From Halioxenophilus sp033283405 (GTDB lineage Bacteria > Pseudomonadota > Gammaproteobacteria > Pseudomonadales > Cellvibrionaceae): a DNA stretch of 64,000 nt. Positions 58,624 through 64,000 of the stretch are shown here, piece by piece. Within the stretch, counting starts at the first letter, position 1; each line of letters opens with the position of its first letter. The notes beneath the pieces are model-generated. The model had not been told where the DNA came from and made no database searches. It was given only the letters and a program-made list of their open reading frames with translations. The DNA is taken from assembly GCF_033283405.1 (NCBI RefSeq), contig NZ_JAWMQR010000001.1, positions 186,001 through 250,000 on the forward strand, read 5' to 3'. The position numbers and the translations under genes were made by a program.

Positions 58624-59937
58624 CTACAGTTGACCAACGGTGGTTTCCACATCTTCCGATTTATAAAGGCGCACCAGCCGCCAGCCGTTGGCCTTGGCCT
58701 CCAGAATTTTAATCTGTGAGCCTTTGGGCAGTTGGCCAATTATGGTTTTGCGGGTGGAGGAGTCGCTGTCGTTGCGCAGATTGAAGCCTTGGCTGGTGGT
58801 CATCACCTCACCACTCTTGCCAGTGCCTAAATAGATCCAGCCACCCAGGGCGGCGATATTCAGTTGAATCGGTTGGCTGGCATTTACCTTACTGCCGGCG
58901 GCGGGTTCGGTTTTAATCACTTCGCCAACGCGGTCGCCATCGCTGACCACGGAGTAGACTACCTCGGCGTGCAGATTTAAATCATCCAGTATCGCCAGCG
59001 CCTGCGCGTGATTCTCTCCCGCCAGTTCGGGCACAACAATTTTCTCTTTAACGATATGCAGTGCGACGGTTTGATCATCGCGTACCAAGGCGTTGGCAGC
59101 CGGCAGCTGCTCAAATACAGTGAATTCTGGTGCGTCGGCCTCTTCAATGACCACGCTGGCCACCTTTAAACCACGGCTTTCCAGCAGCTGTTGAGCTTGC
59201 TGATGATTAAGGCCCACCAGGTTGGGAACTTCAATTTTGGCCTTGGCGATATAGATATCGATTGGTGTGAACAGTCTGGCTGAGGTTTGCCCGGTGCGGA
59301 AAATTTTGCCGGCGCTTATCTGGTCATCCTCGGTGTACTCCTCATGGCTGTTGCCCAATTTCAGGAAATGAGATCGCAACACCTGCTCGGCCACATCGGG
59401 CGCCAGGCCGGTAACATTGGGCACGGAAACCGGTATCTGGTAGTAGCCAACCACGCCGCAAACAGCCACTATCAGCAGCGCTGCAGTAATGGTCATGGCT
59501 TTGGAAAATTTGGGCAGTTTGAAGGCGAGGTTGGCGGGAGTAAGTTTTCGTTTTTTTGAGGGGCGGCCTTTAATTTCGTCGATCAGCCTTAGCATGGCTT
59601 CATCAAAGCCTGTAAAAAATTCAATACGCTGCAGGCTGGCGATACGCATGGGTACGTCGCAAGCCTCTAACATCACGGGGATAATGTGTTTCTGTTTCTC
59701 CAGCGCGTAGCTCCACTCATCACCCACATTTTGTGAAGCCACCGAGGCCGAGGAGAGAATCACCAAAATTTTATCGGCGGTTTGAATGCCAGCCTCAATT
59801 TGTTGATCCCAGCGGGCGCCGGTGCCGATATCCTCCTGGTCAATCCAGACATCCAGGCCGTGGCGCTTGAGAGAGTCCCGTATGCGTTCAACCATGTCAC
59901 TGTCTTTGCGCGAATAGCTGATGAATACATCCGTCAT
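58624..59937 (-). CDS. TIR-TM-PASTA(x3)-SH3 membrane protein
   Basis: A 437-residue protein with four parts. 1-125 is a TIR domain (DVFISYSRKD, WIDQEDIGTGARWDQQI, ILVILSSAS, DEWSYALEKQKHIIPV); E74 in DEW aligns with the catalytic Glu of NADase-type TIRs. A basic linker precedes a membrane helix (147-165). Then three PASTA domains (171-231, 236-296, 301-361), each starting VPN/VPE, and a bacterial SH3-like domain (383-437). The topology puts TIR inside and PASTA/SH3 outside, so peptidoglycan or its fragments could be sensed and turned into NAD+ cleavage. GGAGGG before ATG 59937 is a clear ribosome site. No Thoeris partner is seen. Confidence 0.88.
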   Translation of the reverse strand: MTDVFISYSRKDSDMVERIRDSLKRHGLDVWIDQEDIGTGARWDQQIEAGIQTADKILVILSSASVASQNVGDEWSYALEKQKHIIPVMLEACDVPMRIASLQRIEFFTGFDEAMLRLIDEIKGRPSKKRKLTPANLAFKLPKFSKAMTITAALLIVAVCGVVGYYQIPVSVPNVTGLAPDVAEQVLRSHFLKLGNSHEEYTEDDQISAGKIFRTGQTSARLFTPIDIYIAKAKIEVPNLVGLNHQQAQQLLESRGLKVASVVIEEADAPEFTVFEQLPAANALVRDDQTVALHIVKEKIVVPELAGENHAQALAILDDLNLHAEVVYSVVSDGDRVGEVIKTEPAAGSKVNASQPIQLNIAALGGWIYLGTGKSGEVMTTSQGFNLRNDSDSSTRKTIIGQLPKGSQIKILEAKANGWRLVRLYKSEDVETTVGQL

Positions 59938-60475
59938 GTCGGCACCCTCCAGGTTTATTATGGTTTTGCGCGAGATTACGACTATGTATGGCCACTGTCC
60001 AGAATTTCGCGCCAGCTTTTCATTGATTACTATGAAATGAAGTAAGGTCTGCTTATTAATCGGATTTAGTGTTTTTCGGTTGGCATCTAACTCACTGTTA
60101 GATTACACAGTGTTGGTTTCAGGTGAATGGTCTCAGCGATAAATTTTTATTCATTTTCGAATTAAAATAATTTCGTTTTTATTCGCACAAATTTTTTGGC
60201 TTAGTTGGGTGAGTGCGGCCCGGGACTTTCTCCATTATTAAATTTGCCAAAGGTTTTGTTGGGCGTGTGCGTTATCACGGCCAACCATTTTTCAGCGGTC
60301 GCCACGCAGAAGCTTACAATTAATGGCGCGGCTGTTGGGGTGGCTAAAGCGGCATTGTGACGGTGGTCATCTCCGCGGAGATCGGTTCTTGGTTGGTTTC
60401 GCCCTGCCGAGCCAGCTACAATAGCCTCCCGCTTGAGTTGTGAAGCTGTCTGGCATTGGCGATGTTAAGGAAGTT
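59938..60475. other. AT-rich divergent region of TIR-PASTA operon
   Basis: 538 bases with no supported gene; the stretch 60050-60230 is clearly AT-richer than the genes around. TCTAAC-TCACT-GTTAGA (60086-60102) is a small inverted repeat that could be an operator or leader hairpin for the TIR unit. Confidence 0.45.
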
Positions 60476-61114
60476 ATGAAGCGTTTGGATGAGAAATACC
60501 TAACCACCGTTGACCTGGTGCGCCATGGTCAGTGTCAGGGGGGTGAGATCTACCGCGGTTCCACCGATGTCGAGCTGACCGAGCTTGGCTGGCAGCAGAT
60601 GACCGACGCACTGGCCGCTAACCTGAGCGATGGCGGCGTGGGCCCCTGGGACAAGATCATCACCTCACCGCTAAAACGCTGTCGCCTGTTTGCGGAGTCT
60701 AAGGCCCAACAGTGGCAGCTGCCTCTGGCGGTGGAGGAGAACTTCCGGGAGATGAACTTCGGCGATTGGGAGGGGCGGCCCATGAGTGAAGTGCATGAGC
60801 AACACAAAGCCGAAGTAGAGCAGTTTTACCGCGACCCAAGCCAACACACGCCGCGCAATGGCGAGCCAGTGTTGGCGGTGCAGGCCCGTATGTTGTCGGC
60901 TTGGCAGTCAATTATGGCGGCTCACCAGGGGCAGCATCTGCTGCTGATTCAGCACGGTGTCTCCATTCGCGTGCTGTTGCTGAGCCTGCTCAATATGCCA
61001 TTGGCGCAGATGGGCACTATCGAGATCCCCTATGCGGGCATGGCGCGGCTTAAGGTTTATACCGGTGGTCAGCGAACCCGGGTGGTCCTGGCCGGGCTCA
61101 ATCGCATCAGCTAG
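60476..61114 (+). CDS. Histidine phosphatase (phosphoglycerate mutase-like, possibly CobC)
   Basis: A protein of 212 residues. DLVRHGQCQGGEIYRGSTDVELT is the phosphohistidine RHG motif, NFREMNFGDWEGR the second conserved stretch, and IQHGVSIRVLL the late His. These features recall alpha-ribazole phosphatase (CobC), which would fit B12 salvage, but the gene is not near the B12 unit, so a general phosphatase remains possible. ATG 60476 with AAGGA upstream is preferred to GTG 60440. Confidence 0.85.
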   Translation: MKRLDEKYLTTVDLVRHGQCQGGEIYRGSTDVELTELGWQQMTDALAANLSDGGVGPWDKIITSPLKRCRLFAESKAQQWQLPLAVEENFREMNFGDWEGRPMSEVHEQHKAEVEQFYRDPSQHTPRNGEPVLAVQARMLSAWQSIMAAHQGQHLLLIQHGVSIRVLLLSLLNMPLAQMGTIEIPYAGMARLKVYTGGQRTRVVLAGLNRIS

Positions 61115-61177
61115 CTCGTTATCGCATCGGCTGCCTCTCTACTATCCAGACAAATTCAGCCGGGCTGTGGTCGCCGG

Positions 61178-61804
61178 CTATTGGCCGTTGCGGCCACCAT
61201 TAAAGTAGGGCACATACTGTTCTCCCCAACGGGGCAACTGGTTGTTTTGGCTGGTATCTGCGGGGTAGGGCGTTCGTTTCAGGCCATAGGCAAAGACCGG
61301 CTGCGAGGCTCTTAACACACACCAGATTGAAAGCTTACCCCCATGCTTGGCCAGATATTGAATAGCCGTAGGTTCAAAAATTCCACTGGCCAGCGACGCT
61401 ACGGTTAATTCCGCGGCTGTTTCACCGCCGCTGGTGAGAGGGATCATCTGGCTGTTGTAGTAGCAGTGAATTTGGGTCTCTACTGCCTGATCCGGGTTGG
61501 GGTTAAGAATCACCATATCGTGAATCTCGCCGGTGGCAACGCCATTATCGATTTTGATTAATGGTGTCACCCATACCACGGCGGCATCGGAGTCTGCTGT
61601 GATCAGTGCGCTGCTGTTATCAAACTCCATCAGCGCAGTCGGTTGTTGGCGGTTCAGAAGCGGCCGCTCAAAAGTTTGCAGCGGTGGCAATTCATCTGCC
61701 GTTATCTGTGCAAAACAGTGGCTGGCCAGGCTGGCTACCAGCAACAGGGCCGGAACCACCCTGGCCAGCTGTTTTGCTCCGTTCAATACTCTTTCCTTGG
61801 TCAT
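61178..61804 (-). CDS. Exported protein, unknown
   Basis: A 208-residue protein with a Sec signal peptide (LARVVPALLLVASLASHCFA). The mature part is beta-rich and has two cysteines (IHCYY and IWCVL) that may form a disulfide. I recognise no family. It ends 63 bases from the convergent phosphatase gene. Confidence 0.65.
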   Translation of the reverse strand: MTKERVLNGAKQLARVVPALLLVASLASHCFAQITADELPPLQTFERPLLNRQQPTALMEFDNSSALITADSDAAVVWVTPLIKIDNGVATGEIHDMVILNPNPDQAVETQIHCYYNSQMIPLTSGGETAAELTVASLASGIFEPTAIQYLAKHGGKLSIWCVLRASQPVFAYGLKRTPYPADTSQNNQLPRWGEQYVPYFNGGRNGQ

Positions 61805-62286
61805 TACACTAACTCGGCTTTAATTGCGCTTGTTTTGTCTCTTAATTTTTATTTTATGGCTGGCTTTTCATGGCCTGGGATAAAACCGTGGCCTGCTGTT
61901 ACTGTGCACTGGTGGCAACAATTTACTCATTACCGCTGGCCAGTTTTTCCATCTGCGCCAGCCAGTGCAATTGCCCGCCGTGGCTCAGATTTTTTATCAC
62001 GGCTGTCAAAATGAGATAGGGCACGGTTGTTCAACGTGGCTGGCGGTGGCCATAACATGCTGTAGGCCACTGATTTTTAACGTTTATTATTGGCTTGGTC
62101 GAGACCTCTGGCGGGTGGCGAAATAGCGCCGGGATAGTTTAAGGCGGAGCAGACCAGGATTGATGACAGTGGTAGGAGGGGTTTTAGGGTTTATGGTCGT
62201 CTGGTAGATATGACAGGTTGGCCTGGGCGAGAATCCAATGGAATTTCACCCGACCAATTAACCGTTTACTAAATGGTTAAGCGCAA
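61805..62286. other. Intergenic region, no gene seen
   Basis: 482 bases between the unknown exported protein and the RDD gene. A frame at 61643-62014 is antisense to the first gene and is not supported. No promoter or terminator is clear. Confidence 0.5.
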
Positions 62287-62742
62287 TTAGCGCGCTTTCA
62301 CCACAAAGGTCTTTGGAATGGAGTCGTGCCAGCCCCGGCGGGAATTAGAGAAAAAGCTGAAGGCCTCAAACGGTATAAAACGGCAGAGCGTGCGGCCCAT
62401 AACCTGGCCAAAACTGGCCTGGCCACCCTCGGCATTGACCACCTTGGTGCCGGTAATCCATTTGCCCAGAGTGCGGCCGGTGAGCGCCTCCAGCGGTAAG
62501 TAGTAGATCATCATGATCGCCACGCCGAATAGAATATCGGGTATCTGTTCCAAATGGGCCAAGGCCTCGTCGCCAAAGAAGGCGGTGGCCAGGCCAATAA
62601 AAAAGGAGAGTACAATAAAACCGATATAGTCAATTACATAGTTGGCAAAGCGCAGCCAACGCGATGCGGCAACCACCTCGATAATCTCTTGCTCATCCGC
62701 TTGTTGGCTATTGGGTGTTTGGTAGGGGTTAACACTGCTCAC
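62287..62742 (-). CDS. RDD-family membrane protein
   Basis: A 151-residue protein with the RDD motif pattern (SRWLRFANYVIDYIGFIVLS with Arg and Asp in and before the first segment), two or three membrane segments and the GRTLGKWITGTKVVN stretch typical of the family. Such proteins may be Na+/H+ or small-molecule exchangers, but function here is unknown. Confidence 0.85.
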   Translation of the reverse strand: MSSVNPYQTPNSQQADEQEIIEVVAASRWLRFANYVIDYIGFIVLSFFIGLATAFFGDEALAHLEQIPDILFGVAIMMIYYLPLEALTGRTLGKWITGTKVVNAEGGQASFGQVMGRTLCRFIPFEAFSFFSNSRRGWHDSIPKTFVVKAR

Positions 62743-62874
62743 GAAATTTTCTCTCCCTGATAAAAACTGAGTAATGGTGGTGTTTGTCTGCCAGTGACAA
62801 TGGCTTATGAAAAAGTGTAGCGTAATATTTTAGGTCGTTTGTTGTGATGGCCTATTAATCAGGTGATGGCCTGT

Positions 62875-62948
62875 TTTTCTAATAGATCATATTTTCTATT
62901 GGTTATCGTTTTCTAATGGATGCCTTTTCTTAATAAGTGTCGTTTTCT
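62875..62948. repeat. Five phased TTTTCT motifs, about 17-base spacing
   Basis: TTTTCT begins at 62875, 62892, 62909, 62925 and 62943, spaced 17, 17, 16 and 18 bases. The units are similar to TTTTCTAATxGAT. The array covers the 3' end of the CPXCG gene and the leader of the RDD gene. It may be a degenerate tandem repeat or a multi-site binding region. Confidence 0.6.
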
Positions 62949-63127
62949 GCGCGCACCGTTACGGTCACCGAGCCGTCCGCCGCCTGTGTGGGGGAGAATA
63001 TAATGGGCCGGCAACAGACCTGGCAATCCTCAATGTATTCATCGCCCAGCTCAGCGGCATCGATGAATACATCAATACTTTCTCCACAATAGGGGCAGTA
63101 AATTCGCTGTTCGCTTAATCCGTCCAT
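62930..63127 (-). CDS. CPXCG-motif cysteine-rich protein
   Basis: A 65-residue protein with CPYCG (11-15) and CQVCCRP (35-41), giving the four cysteines of a zinc ribbon. This is the small CPXCG family of unknown function, common in gammaproteobacteria. The stop lies in the phased TTTTCT array. It is divergent from the MoxR-type ATPase gene. Confidence 0.85.
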   Translation of the reverse strand: MDGLSEQRIYCPYCGESIDVFIDAAELGDEYIEDCQVCCRPIIFSPTQAADGSVTVTVRAENDTY

Positions 63128-63275
63128 TTATAATCCATCCATCTCTATTAACTCTGACCTCTTATCAATGGGCTGTTGTCGCAATCGATTCCTTCGTTTG
63201 GCCGGGCAGGGCGCTGGCGCGGGTTGACCCCGAAAAGGGTGATACAGGATACTAGCCGCCAGATAATAAACACTA

Positions 63276-64000
63276 ATGCTAAAGCAGGGTCTCTCTTTGA
63301 GTAAATCTCCCAATCCGTTGCTGGCCAGCCCAGAGGTGATTAAAAAACACTACGAGGCGTTGGGCTACGTCTGTAGTGATGCTATCGCCACGGCGGTTTT
63401 TCTGGCCACCCAACTGCAAAAACCGATATTGATCGAAGGTCCACCGGGTGTGGGTAAAACCGAGCTGGCCAAGAAAACTGCGCAACATCTCGCCACCCAA
63501 TTGATTCGCCTGCAGTGCTATGAGGGGCTGGATGAGGCCAAGGCGCTTTATGAGTGGAAATATGGCAAGCAGCTGCTCTACACCCAACTACTGAAAGATC
63601 AGCTGGGTGATGTACTGCGCGGCGCCAAAGGGCTGGAGGCCTCGGTTGAGCGGCTGCATCAGTTTGGCGATATCTTCTACTCGGAGGAGTTTTTGGAGGC
63701 GCGCCCGCTGTTGCAGGCCATGCAGCAGGAGCAGGCGCCGGTACTGCTGATTGACGAGATTGATAAATCCGACCAGGAGTTTGAAGCCTTTCTGTTGGAG
63801 ATCTTAAGCGACTACCAGGTCTCCATTCCGGAGATAGGAACCGTCAAGGCGCGCTCGCGGCCGATAGTGATGCTCACCAGTAACAACACCCGCGAGCTGG
63901 GCGACGCTCTTAAGCGCCGTTGCTTGCACCTCTATATTCCCTTTCCCGGGGCCGAACTCGAGAGCCGTATTGTTGCCAGCCAGGTGCCGGAGTTGAGTGA
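63276..64000 (+). CDS. MoxR-type AAA+ ATPase, cut by window end
   Basis: The first 241 residues of a MoxR/CbbQ-type ATPase. EGPPGVGKTE is Walker A, VLLIDEIDKSD Walker B, and MLTSNNTRELGDALKRRCLHLYI contains sensor 1 and the arginine finger. MoxR ATPases usually act with a VWA-domain partner encoded just downstream, to mature or insert metals into enzymes; that gene would be past the window. ATG 63276 has no clear ribosome site, and TTG 63297 with AGGG upstream is possible. The 3' end is missing. Confidence 0.9.
   Translation, partial: MLKQGLSLSKSPNPLLASPEVIKKHYEALGYVCSDAIATAVFLATQLQKPILIEGPPGVGKTELAKKTAQHLATQLIRLQCYEGLDEAKALYEWKYGKQLLYTQLLKDQLGDVLRGAKGLEASVERLHQFGDIFYSEEFLEARPLLQAMQQEQAPVLLIDEIDKSDQEFEAFLLEILSDYQVSIPEIGTVKARSRPIVMLTSNNTRELGDALKRRCLHLYIPFPGAELESRIVASQVPELS

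Noticed and set aside
57706..59937. Assignment as Thoeris or another named TIR defence system
   Set aside because: No ThsA-like SIR2/SLOG protein, CBASS cyclase or other named partner lies near; the PASTA and SH3 parts are not in those systems.
61643..62014. 123-residue plus-strand frame
   Set aside because: Mostly antisense to the unknown exported protein and without a start signal.

Overview
The window looks like chromosome from a free-living, probably marine, aerobic gammaproteobacterium. The grounds are a GC-moderate sequence, three TonB-dependent receptors, a PA2779/PA2778-type pair, a proteobacterial PEP carboxylase, a cobalamin riboswitch in front of a BtuB-like receptor, and YafV and YedK homologues. 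A Cellvibrionales-like relative (Spongiibacteraceae or Halieaceae type) is my guess from gene style only. I saw no tRNA, rRNA, insertion sequence, prophage or CRISPR array.

Region 1 (211-20192) is a catabolic island of four transcription units. A minus-strand unit (8622 to 211) encodes a TonB receptor, two aldehyde dehydrogenases, a flavin monooxygenase, an Asp/Glu-racemase/maleate-isomerase-family protein and a PuuE-like polysaccharide-deacetylase-family protein. A divergent plus unit (8946-10980) holds an SDR, a VOC protein and an unknown. A minus unit (14337 to 10999) holds a VAO-type flavin oxidase and a tandem double alpha/beta-hydrolase. A plus unit (14635-20192) holds a second flavin monooxygenase, a GPH-type transporter, an iron alcohol dehydrogenase, an isocitrate-lyase-family C-C lyase and a maleamate-amidase-like cysteine hydrolase. 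Together they suggest import of an organic compound, hydroxylation, C-N and C-C bond hydrolysis, and breakdown of a C4/C5 dicarboxylate. The set resembles the lower part of pyridine or nicotine degradation but lacks the known ring-cleaving dioxygenase, so the substrate is open.

Region 2 (20598-27450) starts with an FNR/CRP-type regulator, followed by a Tat-exported flavin amine oxidase, a c-type cytochrome, a membrane protein and exported proteins including a DUF1838 protein and an alpha/beta-hydrolase. FNR-like boxes lie before the amine oxidase and possibly before island genes. Region 3 (27545-32458) has a LacI regulator with a perfect operator, a sugar MFS transporter and a large exported esterase-like protein.

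Region 4 (32489-47763) is mostly housekeeping: YedK/HMCES, DUF1513, PA2779/PA2778, a zeta-toxin-like kinase fused to an ABM domain with a ParD-like antitoxin, YafV amidase, thioesterase, two divergent phosphoribosyltransferases, PEP carboxylase, SDR, enoyl-CoA hydratase, a CPBP protease with an apparent frame change, and an OmpA-type lipoprotein. Region 5 (47940-52754) is a vitamin B12 unit: riboswitch, BtuB, CobO, BtuC-like and BtuD-like genes.

Region 6 (52892-64000) holds a small immunity-like membrane protein, a large TonB receptor, isovaleryl-CoA dehydrogenase, and the most unusual locus of the window: a TIR-TM-PASTA(x3)-SH3 protein followed by a two-TM DUF4231 (SLATT-related) protein, which looks like an undescribed envelope-sensing or immune pair. 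After it come a histidine phosphatase, an unknown exported protein, an RDD protein, a CPXCG zinc-ribbon protein and a MoxR-type ATPase cut by the window end.
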